A stretch of DNA of 64,000 bases from Siphonodentalium dalli (Eukaryota > Mollusca > Scaphopoda > Gadilida > Siphonodentaliidae), in the NCBI GenBank assembly GCA_032622095.1, contig CP136062.1:17241739-17305738 (forward strand), given 5' to 3'. Under the pieces are notes generated by a model. That model was not told the DNA's origin, ran no database searches, and saw only the letters and a program-made list of their open reading frames with translations. Shown here piece after piece: positions 23,096 through 34,190 of this stretch. The position numbers were made by a program, and so were the translations under genes. Positions within the stretch are counted from its first letter, which is position 1; each line of letters starts with the position of its first letter.

Positions 23096-25836
23096 ATGTC
23101 CGATGCCAAGCTTTTTAAATATGATGAGCTTTGCGCTTCGGCATATAAAGAACACATTATGTCTTTTGAGACAAAATTTTATGACCTCTGTAATCATGTC
23201 GATAACCCCTATGGTAGGGCTCTAATTGATCTGACTCTTTCACAGAAACATGACATCATCACATATTATGATGAATTATGCCCAAAATATACTGATTCTT
23301 GCTTCAATTATATTAACGATGTTACTCAGTCGGAACTTGACGATAACTTTTCTGAAGTGAATGTCAGGATCTTTGAATTAAACAGACTCCTTGAGGACTT
23401 TTATGACCGAACCCAGGAAATGAAAGACTTTTGAAGTGTCAGTTTGTCACAGAATCGACATACACCCCTTTCCACTTCACAGTACAGTGAATTGAATGCA
23501 TTACATAAACTTTCTCAGCTCAGTAAAGATATGTTACACCATAATATTGGTTACCGTACAGAGCTTCGGACTTTGGACCATTATCGATTTACACTTAATA
23601 AAGAAGATATAACCGACCATCAGAAGGTTTTTAACTTTATACCCTGGCATTTACCTGACAACCTTATTGATACTCTGAGTAAGGGAGGTAACTTTATCCC
23701 TACTCCACTATGGAACCGCAATAAACAAACTGCAAACCTTAAACAAATGGTTTATGATAGCCTTGAACGTATCAATAACCGTACAATTCGTCACATATCA
23801 TCACAATCCTTGTGTCGTACACCTTCATCTAACGTACTGTTATACACACATGTTAACCATCCTGACTTACCACAAACCTTGATTAATTCTACGCTTGACA
23901 GCATCAATAGTGTCAACAATCATTGTAATTTGCACCATGCTTCACATCGACTATATTTCAAAAATATCTCCGAGTTTGAAACCAAGACAATTGATTTCTA
24001 TGCTAACCACCCTGGCATTATTATCTCACCAAGTGATAAAAATCTTGGCATCTCTATTAATACCACTGCCTGGTACGCCCATGAATATCGTCGGCAACTC
24101 GATGATACTACAACCTATGCAAGGCATCCATATGATACCTTACCTGATTTAATTACCACAGGTGTCTCTAACATGCATTTAATTGCTTTTCAATATAAAG
24201 ATTCTACCATAGATAAGGAATTTCTTTTGAAGCTTATTAAAGCCAAGGCTTCAGATATTATTGTGCCCTCTCTCAATATTGTACCTAAGGTACATAAACT
24301 TAAACAGTTTCCAACCCCTAACCTTGAAATGACCCTTAAGGGGCGGCCAATTTTGAACGCACATTCTGCTATTTCGACGACAGCGTCACATATATTAGGC
24401 GATATGCTTGATGAATATCTTAAGCAGTTGCGTTACTACTTTGATTGTCATAATTTACAATATACCATATGTAAAGATTCTTTGCATGCTATTCATGAAT
24501 TTCTTTTGAAGCTTATTAAAGCCAAGGCTTCAGATATTATTGTGCCCTCTCTCAATATTGTACCTAAGGTACATAAACTTAAACAGTTTCCAACCCCTAA
24601 CCTTGAAATGACCCTTAAGGGGCGGCCAATTTTGAACGCACATTCTGCTATTTCGACGACAGCGTCACATATATTAGGCGATATGCTTGATGAATATCTT
24701 AAGCAGTTGCGTTACTACTTTGATTGTCATAATTTACAATATACCATATGTAAAGATTCTTTGCATGCTATTCATGAATTCCAAACCATACATGTTGAAC
24801 CTAAATTACTATCACAATATTGGTTCATTTTATTGATTTCAGTGCATTGTATACATCTATTAGAAATACTGATCTGTATCTTGCATTTGATTTTATCAAA
24901 GAAATCCTTAATATTGATCAAGACCATTATAATTTCATGGTCTCATTATTTGAGTTTATCCAGAGTACTTCATACTTTCATGTTGGTTTTAAACACCTCT
25001 TCCGGCAACACAACGGTTTGAGCATGGGCTCTTATTTTAGCTCGCAAGCCGCTAATGTCATTTTATTAAGATGTGAATACTATATGTATCAGAATATTGA
25101 GTTCCGTAAATACATACATATATTTCTTCGATATATTGATGACGGCATCATGTTTATTCAAATGGATTATAATAACCTTTGTGTGTTCTTGAATCAGCTC
25201 CGAACATACTACCCCTTGCATATAGATTTGGAAATATCTGTCAGCAAGTTTTATGTAAACTTTCTGGATATTACATTCAGTATTAACCATATGTTATGGT
25301 TTCAAAACAGCTTGCACATTGGTTTGTACCAAAAACCATTCAACACATATTATTATACACATTTCACCAGTGATCATCCTATTAGTGTTTTCAAAGGTAT
25401 TGTGGCCACTGAATGTTTTAGATATTACCGCCATGCTTCATGTAAAGAGGACCCTATATATTACACCAACCTTTTCCTTATCAGACTTTTGAAATGTGGT
25501 TACCCTGAACAGTTTTTAATGAAGCATATCTTACCTTATGATACGGTTATGCTTAAGGATATGGCTAAATCAGTCGCTACCGATCAACAGGGTACTTCTC
25601 ATGATACCTCTGAATTGCCCACTAGTACAAGTGTGGCCGACATGCAAAATAATAATGATCTCCCTACAGTTTATGTGCCTTTGCACTTTTCCAAGACTAT
25701 ACGCAATAACTTTGTTGCCAAGCAACTCATTCGTCACCATAATAAAGTTAGATTTTGTAACACTGTAGGTACCAAGTTAAACCAGAAGTTACTCACAAAA
25801 CAACGCCTACACAAGAAATTATTTGATTATATGTAA
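23096..25836 (+). pseudogene. Penelope-like reverse transcriptase (one stop, one frameshift)
   Basis: Starts at ATG 23096 (MSDAKLFKYDELC). A TGA at 23432-23434 interrupts one continuous frame that resumes as SVSLSQNRHTPLS. Recognisable blocks: SPSDKNLGISINTTAWY (the conserved DKG-like motif ahead of the fingers), VPKVHKLKQFP and KGRPILNAHSAIS (the PKIHK/RPIVS region), then after a frameshift near 24800 the palm motif A FIDFSALYTSI, motif B NGLSMGSYFSSQAANV, the catalytic LRYIDDGI, and VNFLDITFSI. This is the layout of Penelope-like rather than LINE reverse transcriptases. No GIY-YIG endonuclease is visible, so the element is of the endonuclease-lacking type or has lost it. A 93-codon block is duplicated in tandem (24218-24775). 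Confidence 0.85.
24218..24775 (+). repeat. Exact in-frame 279-bp tandem duplication
   Basis: 24218-24496 and 24497-24775 appear identical; both start GAATTTCTTTTGAAGC and end GCTATTCAT. The unit is 93 codons, so the frame is kept, and it covers the PKVHK and GRPILNAHS motifs of the reverse transcriptase. It joins at GAATT, which is present at both edges and at 24776. Either a very recent slippage or repair event, or an assembly error. Confidence 0.93.
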
Positions 25837-26026
25837 CTGTACCCCCTCTGCACGAAATATAATACTACACATTATATTCTATAAGAACCCCCCCCCTATC
25901 ATAGAAATTTTATCACGATATTATCCACTGTGTTCAGTACAGAACATATTTTTCAGTGCCCCCACCCCAACTCATTTTTATATATAGTATTATTGAAACC
26001 ATATACTATACCTTTATCCAGATAAC

Positions 26027-26414
26027 ATGGATTGGGAAAGCGAGGTCCTCGCATACTTGACCAGCAATTGCAAAACTACAGCAGTATATTTATCTACTGA
26101 AGAACTGTGGGACTTGAATCTACAGGATATTCTCTCCTCTAAAAGCTATATAGAGGTTTTCGACCCATTTAACAATGTTTTCAAGCTTAAGCGAATACCT
26201 AACTACAGCTCATTTATTTCGACTCATTAGCCAGTTTCATATTTTTATCTACAAAGTCACCAGCAACATTGTCATAAAAATCACATGCCCTTATGATCGT
26301 ATATGTAAACGATTCCATGTAAACATGTACCCAGAATGTAAAAAACGAATTCTATACAAATTGTACCATTACTACCTGTTCACTGACATAGATTTTTCCA
26401 CTCCCATGGACTAA
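26027..26414 (+). pseudogene. Short unrecognised ORF downstream of the reverse transcriptase
   Basis: Begins at a true ATG after AGATAAC and reads MDWESEVLAYLTSNC...IPNYSSFI for 67 codons. A second frame overlaps from about 26190 and continues (SQFHIFIYKVTSNIV... to a stop at 26414), suggesting one protein of about 125 residues with a frameshift near 26200. It lies 190 bases after the reverse transcriptase stop, inside the same G-poor element. No domain recognised; the last part is rich in Tyr, Ile and Lys. It could be a chance frame of G-poor DNA. Confidence 0.35.
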
Positions 26415-26499
26415 AACATTTTTGGCACATCACCCACTTTAACTATCTATTTACCCCTTAAACAACACCATTATCGCCTTTAATATAAACCATATGGCC

Positions 26500-26665
26500 G
26501 CTTAGGTCACGTACATTAACTTCAAATACACCCCCTGTTCAAATGAAATGTAAAAGCAATATTTTTACTTTTATATTTCCTTAGGTTATGTGCATTAACT
26601 TCAAATGCACCCCCTGTTGAAATGGAAATATAAAAACAATATTTTTATTTTTATATTTCTTTTCT
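26500..26665. repeat. Two tandem copies of a 79-bp unit in the element's 3' region
   Basis: Landmarks TTAGGTCACGTACATTAACT and TTAGGTTATGTGCATTAACT are about 79 bases apart, each followed by TTCAAATNCACCCCCTGTT and an AATATTTTTA-rich tail. Short duplications in the 3' untranslated region are common in retroelements. Confidence 0.75.
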
Positions 26666-27882
26666 CGACTAAAGAGTTTTATAAAAAACCACTCAGTTGG
26701 CCTCCCGTTTTTATCGGCGCATGCGCGACCTCAGCCCATGCATTTAGCAGACGCTCAATTGTAACCTTCACAAAATCTCGATGATTTCTCTCCTAATTTA
26801 TATAATTCTCACGTGAGTACACTGTGTATTTACTGGTTGTCCATATGCATTTATACTTATAGCACATCTAGGCACATTAATTTCAATTTATCAGATGGTA
26901 ATTTGTCTAATTTTCCTCTTCTAAAATCACCCCGTTTGAAATACTTGTCTGCACAACTTTTGATGACATCATCACACTTTTACTGCCAAACTCAACTAAA
27001 TTTCTATGTCCCCATGTGAACTTCACCTTGTATTTTACAATAATCTGTAATCATTATTAATTCTGTAATGACATTCTCACACTTGTATCAACATGTTGTA
27101 GTGCATATTTTGTTTGCGCATGTAAATAATACACAATTATTCACTCATGCTAAAATATAATCATCTAAATTGAAATCTGTACTCCATTATTTTTCCCCCC
27201 ATTTTATGAGTTCGTGGTACATAGCGGTTATTTAGCTGGATCGGCTTAACCACATGTTAAGTGACACTACCTGGATAGTGGGCTTCTTGTGTTAAAAAGT
27301 GTCGAAAAGCGGTGGTCTGTTGTTTAAACACTCCATCACCAGGTACATAACTGACGACGATCCCAGTGAAATTTAGCATTTTACTTCAGACTTACACCTA
27401 CACTTACATTCCACAACTGCTTACTCATGTACATAACTATAAATTTCAAAATTAACCCTTTCGAAAACTCGCGGCCTATGCTTACGTTCCTAATTTCTAA
27501 ATTTGTAGCACCTAACTATGTACCACGCTCCCATGTTTTACTGAAACTACCGGTATGGGACAATCATGAAACTTAAGAATATTTTAATACTCTACGTATA
27601 ACTAGTTCATTTATGATAGTGCGTGATTCTACGATACTGGTACGCATACTCTGTCATATGTATACCTATATTTTCCAAATTTCAAAACACCAGGCATACC
27701 TCTATTATGCTCCTGTTTTTAATTTTACTGACTATGGAATTGTCCAAGTGGCGCTTCGGAATGTGTACCTAGATAATGATCACCTTTGTCCATGTTACCG
27801 AAGACAGGTTTACCCTTGTATTCTGTGGTGTTCCCAGCCCCCCCCCCCCCCCCCCCGGATCTCTATATTTTACAACATATGC

Positions 27883-28103
27883 ACATTTACTCCAGTAAAA
27901 TGAAAATGCAAACATCATGAGACTCTCTTTTGAAAGCAGTCGTGAGACTCGTGACAGCACACCTCCATACAAAATGTCGTTCAGATCCGATATCTGCATG
28001 GACAGACAAAAACAAAGATTTCCAGATTATGAAAGGACAATTCTGGAAAGGAAAATGTGAATGTCATTTGCTACTCTTTCCGAAGCAGGCACGATGGCGA
28101 ACC
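27883..28103. repeat. Inner left arm of the HSP70 palindrome (with right target duplication)
   Basis: 27883-27932 is the second copy of the 50-bp target duplication. The whole segment is the reverse complement of about 28612-28832 with very few differences (for example CACACCTCCATACAAAATG against CATTTTGTATAGAGGTGTG). It therefore belongs to the left palindrome arm displaced by the Penelope-like insertion. Confidence 0.88.
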
Positions 28104-28611
28104 TCCATGAACAAATTTCATTCAAATATGATAACCCATGGCCTGAGGTCTGCATGGATGGATTACCCATGACCTGAGGTCTGCGTGGATGGATTACCCA
28201 TGACCTGAGGTCTGTGTGGATGGATAACCCATGACCTGAGGTCTGCGTGGATGGATAACCCATGACCTGAGGTCTGCGTGGATGGATAACCCATGACATG
28301 AGGTCTGCATGGATGGATTACCCATGACCTGAGGTCTGCGTGGATGGATAACCCATGACATGAGGTCTGCGTGGATGGATAACCCATGACCTAAGGTCTG
28401 CGTGGATGGATAACCCATGACCTGAGGTCTGCGTGGATGGATAACCCATGACATGAGGTCTGCGTGGATGGATAACCCATGCCACGAGGTCTGCGTGGAT
28501 GGATAACCCATGACATGAGGTCTGCGTGGATGGATAACCCATGACATGAGGTCTGCGTGGATGGATAACCCATGACATGAGGTCTGCGTGGATGGATAAC
28601 CCATGACATGA
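28104..28611. repeat. 31-bp minisatellite at the palindrome centre, about 15 units
   Basis: From about 28130 the unit GGTCTGCGTGGATGGATAAC plus CCATGACCTGA is repeated about 15 times with small changes (GCGTGG or GCATGG; CCTGAG or CATGAG). It sits exactly between the two arms. Because 31 is not a multiple of three and the unit has no stop in any - strand frame, three long overlapping reading frames appear there with the same rotating peptide; these are artefacts. The array is likely to vary in copy number. Confidence 0.95.
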
Positions 28612-30407
28612 GATTCGCCATCGTGACTGCTTCGGAAAGAGTAGCAAATGACATTCACATTTTCCTTTCCAGAATTGTCCTTTCATAATCTGGAAATCTT
28701 TGTTTTTGTCTGTCCATGCAGATATCGGATCTGAACGACATTTTGTATAGAGGTGTGCTGTCACGAGTCTCACGACTGCTTTCAAAAGAGAGTCTAATGA
28801 TGTTTGCATTTTCATTTTACTGGAGTAAATGTACATATAGACTATTTTTTGCCTTTTTATTCTTCGTCCAGCTGATAACTCAAAAGAAATATGAACAACA
28901 ATTAATTTTGTAAGTTTTCAGTTGGTGATTAAAAATCTATAGAGGCACTAATTTATTGTTGCAATAAAAATTTATTTTATGGCTATACACATGATTGGTT
29001 ATGACATGTATTTTTTTTTTTTATGGTGCCCACATTCATAGTGAGCAATGGGGGATGCCACAGTGTCCTGGGCCCGCAAAAAAGGTACCCCTGCCTTGCT
29101 TTCCGTAAGCTATATTATGCTAATGATGAACAGATAGTCTGCCGTCAGACATTTACTAATAACTACAATGACTGCTATAATTTTTACATTAGCAATAATA
29201 ACAAGCAGTTATCCTAATAACAAATTTGATTTGTTGAGATACTTGACTTCCAGGGTGCTCTATATTTTTATTTATTAATACTTCCTTTTTATTTTCGACT
29301 GGCTAAAATCTAGAGAGGCACTAATATATTGTAGCAATAAAAATTTATTTTATGACTATAAACATCATTGGTTGTTATGACATGTATTTTTGAACTTTTC
29401 AAAAATTTTAGTTACAAAGTTTGAATAATAATTTTTAATTACAGAAAACAATAATTGTCAGAGGTTCTTCCCTTGAAATTAGCTACATGGCAAAAGAAAC
29501 ATATCACAGAAAAAGTAGTAGAAGCCAATATAGAAAAATGACAATTTCAAGGACTGGAGGTTGCGAAATCTTAATACTTCAAGCATGTTATAAAAACTGG
29601 CAGTGGCCATCAGAACTGTGAAACAATTCTCATGTTATCTGCCTTGATTACAGGGCGGTGGTAAGAGGAATGTGCTCATCTTTGATTTGGGAGGTGGAAA
29701 CATTGATGTATCAATTCTTACCATTGATGATGGTATATTTGAAGTAATATCCACAGCCGGTGACACCCATTTGGGTGGTGAGGACTTTGATAACCGAATG
29801 GTGAACCACTTTGTTACGGAGTTCCAGAGAAAGTACAAGAAGGACATCACTGACAACAAGAGGGCAGTCCGACGATTGAGAACCGCATGCGAGGGAGCAA
29901 AGAGAGCCATGTCATCAAGTGCCCAGGCTAACATCAAAATTGACTCGCTCTATGAGGGTATTGACTTCTACACTAGTGTCACCTGTGCCAGGTTTGAGGA
30001 GCTGAATGCCGATCTGTTCCGAAGCACACTGAAGCCAGTTGAGAAGGCTTTGAGAGACGCTAATATTGACAAGGCCGAGATTCATGACATCGTTCTAATC
30101 GGAGGATCCTCTCGAATTCCCAAAATACAGAAACATCTGTCAGATCTGTTCAACGGAAAGGTGTTGAACAAGAGCATCAACCCCGATGAGGCTGTGGCCT
30201 ATGGTGTAGGTGAGGACCTGTGTTAACACTTCATATACTAAATTAATTCTCCTATCAGTTATAAAAGTATACATTGAAATTATCTAATATTCATTTGAGG
30301 GGGTTTTCATGAAAAATTAAGCATACAGCAGACAATACTGGAAGTACAGAAGAAGACTTGTTTATTGGAGGGAAATGTTCAAATAATAATACCAACAAAC
30401 TCCACCC
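28612..30407. repeat. Right arm of the HSP70 palindrome
   Basis: Mirrors 19611-21231 plus 27883-28103 in a single uninterrupted piece. It ends at CCAACAAACTCCAC, directly followed by CCTTTCACC and a C run (30411-30423). It carries the + strand HSP70 exon at 29654-30209 and its upstream intron sequence. Confidence 0.9.
29654..30209 (+). pseudogene. HSP70, visible exon 1 (ATPase-domain part)
   Basis: 556 bp between an acceptor (TTGATTACAG) and a donor (TAG then GTGAGGACC), open throughout. It encodes residues equivalent to about 190-370 of an HSP70: [71 protein letters not shown]. It carries the same GGGNIDVS variant as the left copy and, in addition, TCARFEELN where the family has TRARFEELN and EGAKRAMS for ERAKR-type sequence, suggesting relaxed constraint. 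Exons for residues 1 to about 190, with the DLGTT phosphate loop, are not in the window: upstream is the palindrome and minisatellite. It splices to 31104. A constitutive, intron-containing HSC70-like gene is the probable source. Confidence 0.9.
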
Positions 30408-31103
30408 TTTCACCCCCCCCCCCCTCAATTGAAATTTGAATAAAAGCTATTTCTTCGCTTAGGGGTAATGCTGGGGGGGGGTCAATTCCTGCTTCAAGTC
30501 CTCAACTTAAAAAAAAAATCTATACCCGATTGTTGAAATTTAGTTATCGGCCAATGCCGATTGTAGTAAAAAAAAGTTCATAAAGTTAAAACAATAAATT
30601 AATATTGACACTTGTTATCTACAAAATTCACCAGAACTAGTTAGCCACGTAGTACATTCATTAAATCGAATCGTCTCATTATGCAACTGCACCGTATAGT
30701 CAGTTGCCGAATATAAAGCGAAAAATAAATTAATAATGCATTTAGCTGATTATAAATTGAATATTTATGATCAAGCAATCAAGACATTTATCGACTAGCA
30801 GATTTAAGATTGCCCAGAGGCCGGCAGGCCATGGAAGAATGCGACATACAAATGGATATGGAATGTAGTCTTTTGTAGCAAAGACAGGAATCTTTTTTGG
30901 TTTTATCAAAGGACAGCCGCCGGCCAAGCAGACGGGCTGAATAAGATTTTGGGTGCAATTAATTGTAAGTGTTCGCTGGTGCAACATCACAATCTTTCAA
31001 CTGACACATCAAATCATGTCGCTGGGTGTTGGTAATGAATTATTAAAGATCTGAAGTTTATTATATAAACATGGATTAAAGAATTGTTGACTTTATTTTA
31101 CAG
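30210..31103 (+). other. HSP70 intron between visible exons 1 and 2
   Basis: Begins GTGAGGACC and ends TTTATTTTACAG. It includes the outer end of the palindrome arm (to 30407), a C run, a G run near 30473-30480 and otherwise nothing recognised. The - strand frame at 30742-30990 has no family features. Confidence 0.75.
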
Positions 31104-31181
31104 CTGTTCTAGCTGCCATTTTGGCTGGAGACAAGAGCGAACAAATCCAGAATTTACTTCTACTCGACGTCACTCCACTCT
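31104..31181 (+). pseudogene. HSP70, visible exon 2, 5' piece split by a LINE
   Basis: After TTTTACAG the sequence continues the HSP70 frame as AVLAAILAGDKSEQIQNLLLLDVTPL, matching the canonical segment at about residues 370-395. At CACTCCACTCT it meets the retrotransposon at 31182, which gives an immediate stop (TGA at 31181-31183). The rest of the exon resumes at 34191 in the same frame after the duplicated CACTCCACTCT. The exon was therefore intact before the insertion. Confidence 0.92.
31171..31181. repeat. 11-bp target site duplication, left
   Basis: CACTCCACTCT, repeated at 34191-34201. Collapsing the two copies restores a continuous HSP70 reading frame through DVTPLSLGI, which is independent proof of the duplication. 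Confidence 0.93.
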
Positions 31182-31838
31182 GATGTAAACAGTATTTATT
31201 CCATATAATTCAATACAATAATGTTACAAAATGTGAATCATGAATATGGGTTTATGGAGGGGATCCGACATCAAGCATAAAGCTTATGGGGGTCGTTTCC
31301 GATTACGTGTGAATGGGCCCACACTGTGAGAAGGATAACATAATAATATAGGTAGTTAAGTTCATACTAATTTTAGAAGATCGTTGTTGGTATATATGTT
31401 ACTTAGCTACTCACAGTGTGGGCTGGATCGATAGATATATCAAAATGAGATTTTTTTCTTGTGGAATAATAGAAAGAAATTGATTGAAAATAGATTTAGT
31501 ATATCGGAACGAAGTATAGATCGGTATAGATAAGAGTGTGAGGTGACATATCAAACGTTTGTGAGTCTGATATGCAGTATAGGGAGGGGATGTGGGGAGT
31601 GTAAATGATAAGCTATTGCTTTTAATTTCTGCACTAATTTTGTGTTCTGACCTAGCATGTTTGCGTCCGAGCCGTCACCACTATCGATTGGATTTGTACG
31701 AATATATAATAGCATCAACATTAATATTTATATTTCTCACGCGATTTTTGACGATATGCGTCGATTTGATAACTGTTAGATGATAGATGATATACATGTG
31801 CGTGGTTCAAGCGGAAGTCCTTGGTTTGTGGTCAAGAA

Positions 31839-33290
31839 TTATTTAAATCTTTTTGTACGAATAATGTACTTCTGAACTTCTCGAAAAATCGTTATGTTAT
31901 CTTCCTGAGACAGTTCATTAGAACCATGTATAAGTATATTGGTGGTAATGTTACATATATCAGATAATTCGTTCATAAATAACAGTCGCTGTGCATTGTA
32001 TGATTGGCATTCAATTAAATAATGTTCTGTGTCCTCTACTTCACCACAGGTACACATGGGTTGGTCGGCAATGAAGTTAGAATATTTGTGGTAATTCAGA
32101 TTGCTACAATTTAATCTGAGGCGGGCATGCAAAATTTGCGCTTCACGCGTGTTAGCGTGGTATAACCATTTAGAGGTCATCTGTCGTTTTGGTTCCAGAG
32201 AATTTGATAAAGTTGCCAGTGAGTCCATGGCTACCTTGTTCGTGTCTAGGTTGTTCCACAAAATTGTTGTTGATGGGAGAAACGATTTTTTGTAATAGTC
32301 ATAGTCAAAACTAGGGACCATAAGCTTGCTAGACTGTCTAGTTTCACGTTGTGATATCTGCCCGTGAGTAGGAGGAACTAGGTTTCTAAGATAGACAGGT
32401 GATTGACCTTTCACCATTTTATAAAATAATTTTAGTTTATATGTTTTCCGTCGTGATTTAAGGGTTTCCCAACTTGTTTCTCTAAGAAGAGATACATTAC
32501 TAACAGACCTAGTCGCGCCTGTCACAATACGGCCTGCTTCGTATTGTATATCTTCGATGTTGTCAGATTCTTGCTGGCTACAACCATCCCAAACAACACA
32601 AGAATATTCGAGGATTGACCTTATCATTGTAAAATAACATTTTTCTAGAGCTGCTCTGTCGAGATAGAATCGATATTTTCTCAAGAGTGAAATGCGTTTC
32701 CATGCAGTTTTCATCACTTGTTCAATATGGGGTCCCCAGCTTCCTGTTTTACTCAAAGTAACTCCAAGATGTTTATGGGTATCTACTTCTTCAATAGGCT
32801 GTTGGTTCATGAACAGCGTTGGGTGAACAAGCTTCGTACGTTTCCGAGTGCATGTCAATGCTTCTGTTTTTAGAGCATTAAACTTGACAAGCCATTTAGA
32901 GGACCACGATTCTAGTCTATTGATATCATGCTGTAAAATAGTCGCTCCTATGTTTGGGTCGTCGATGACAAGTGCGAGTGAAGTGTCGTCGGCGAAAAGC
33001 CGAATGTCACATGCCATATTTTCAACTATGTCATTGATAAAGACAAGAAATAGTACTGGCCCAAGGACTGATCCTTGGGGCACTCCCGCTGTTATCTTTC
33101 CCCATGCAGATTGGCCAGAGGTTATAACAACACGTTGCTGGCGGTCATATAGATACGATCTGAACCATTGCAGTAAATTATTGCGGATTCCTATAGAATG
33201 AAGTTTAAAGAATAGGCCTTCGTGCCAAAATTTGTCGAAAGCTTTGCTGATATCGAAAAATAGTAACCGTACATTAATGTTTGTTGTACA
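31839..33290 (-). pseudogene. LINE reverse transcriptase, 3' portion (- strand)
   Basis: An open frame runs from the inversion junction near 33290 to a stop at 31839. It contains FFDISKAFDKFWHEG (motif A region), VPQGSVLGPVLFLVFINDI (motif B region), the catalytic FADDTSLAL, KTEALTCTRKR, HLGVTLSKTGSW and the long connection region with RSILEYSCVVWDGC. The tail has the zinc-knuckle-like CTCGEVEDTEHYLIEC. The order and motifs are those of Jockey/CR1-type non-LTR retrotransposons, which reverse transcribe their RNA at a nicked target. The remaining 31182-31838 is 3' UTR. No internal stop is seen, so the copy is fairly young. Confidence 0.9.
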
Positions 33291-33294
33291 TTAA

Positions 33295-34190
33295 CTGAAA
33301 AAATAACAGAACTTATGCGTAAATATATTCCACATAGAACAATACCATTTAGCCGAGACGAGCCTGAATGGATTAATCCACGGATTAAGTATCTAATTAG
33401 ACAACGAAAAAGAATTCACCAAACAGCAAAAAGAGTTAATACCCCCACCATTTGGACTAAATATCGAAAAGCTCGTAACGTAGTAATATCCGAAGTTAGA
33501 ACAGCCAAAAGTATTCATCTACTAAAAGTACAAGAAATTTTGAAAAATCCCAATACGGCGGACTGCAAATGGTGGAAAACATTCAAACGCCTCACACCAA
33601 ATAGGAACGATAATGTACCTCCCCTGATTTGGCAGGGCAATGTTGTTTCGTCAGATGACGAAAAATCCACAGTGCTTAATAATTACTTCTGTAGCATTGC
33701 CTCTATAGATAGACCCAGTAAAACCCCAGACATAATCGAAGATGACCCCAATCTTACTATATTGCAAACCATTGAAATTTCGGAATTAGAAGTCTATAAC
33801 ACATTGAAAGAACTTTAGCCCGATAAGGCTTCTGGTCCCGATTTAATCAGCCCGCGCCTGCTGAAGAACTGCCTAAGTCTCAGCACGCCCCTCTCACAGA
33901 TTTTTAATCGTTTTTTGCGCGAATCATATTTTCCGCCTGAGTGGAAACGAGCAAACGTTGTCCCGATACACAAGAAAGGAGATCGTAGTAATCCTGAAAA
34001 CTATCGCCCAATCTCACTACTAAGCTGCCTCAGTAAGTTGTTTGAAAAATGTATTACTAAACACTTCATGACTCACCTCCAGTCGAACAACATTTTAACC
34101 AAACATCAGTCAGGATTCGTGCCGGCCGATTCAACTTCGTATCAATTATGTGGCATATATGACAATCTTAGTAGATCATTAGAACAGGGA
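33295..34190 (+). pseudogene. LINE reverse transcriptase, inverted 5' portion (+ strand)
   Basis: Opens in the linker after the (missing) endonuclease: WINPRIKYLIRQRKRIHQ, YRKARN, then a TAG at 33816-33818 in the conserved stretch KEL-stop-PDKASGPD, and continues in the same frame with FPPEWKRANVVPIHKKGD, NYRPISLLSCLSKLFEK and HQSGFVPADST. It stops being LINE at GAACAGGGA, where the HSP70 exon resumes. Both the stop and the inversion make this copy non-functional. It belongs to the same insertion as the - strand portion at 31839-33290. Confidence 0.9.

Larger units (their letters stand above)
21232..27882 (+). mobile_element. Penelope-like retroelement, about 6.65 kb
   Basis: Bounded by 50-bp direct repeats and present in only one arm of the HSP70 palindrome. 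Its + strand is visibly poor in G and rich in C and A/T over almost the entire length, unlike both flanks, which marks it as a single unit. The only recognisable coding part is a reverse transcriptase at 23096-25836; a short ORF follows at 26027-26414. Long 5' (about 1.9 kb) and 3' (about 1.5 kb) non-coding regions carry no clear terminal repeats, and a C run of 18 lies just inside the right end (27839-27856). Long variable target duplications fit Penelope-like elements. It is inactive by frameshift and stop. Confidence 0.8.
31182..34190 (-). mobile_element. LINE with 5' inversion (twin-priming structure) inside HSP70
   Basis: A 3009-bp insertion between 11-bp duplications. Its 3' part (31182 to about 33290) lies on the - strand, and its 5' part (about 33295 to 34190) is inverted onto the + strand. 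The + part ends in protein sequence SGFVPADSTSYQLC...RSLEQG, and the - part starts with NVRLLFFDISKAFDKFWHEG, which are consecutive segments of one LINE reverse transcriptase. This is the signature of twin priming during target-primed reverse transcription. The 3' end has no long poly-A. The endonuclease domain is missing (5' truncation). Confidence 0.92.

Noticed and set aside
27340-27410. CTGACGA followed by GAAA in the Penelope-like 3' region, considered as a hammerhead ribozyme core
   Set aside because: The bases between and around them do not form the required stem II and no convincing stem III or cleavage-site pairing was found. A covariance-model search would decide.
28027-28836. Several long overlapping - strand reading frames with repeated peptide STQTSGHGLSIHADLRSW
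   Set aside because: They are the 31-bp minisatellite read in three frames; 31 is not a multiple of three and the unit lacks stops, so open frames arise automatically.
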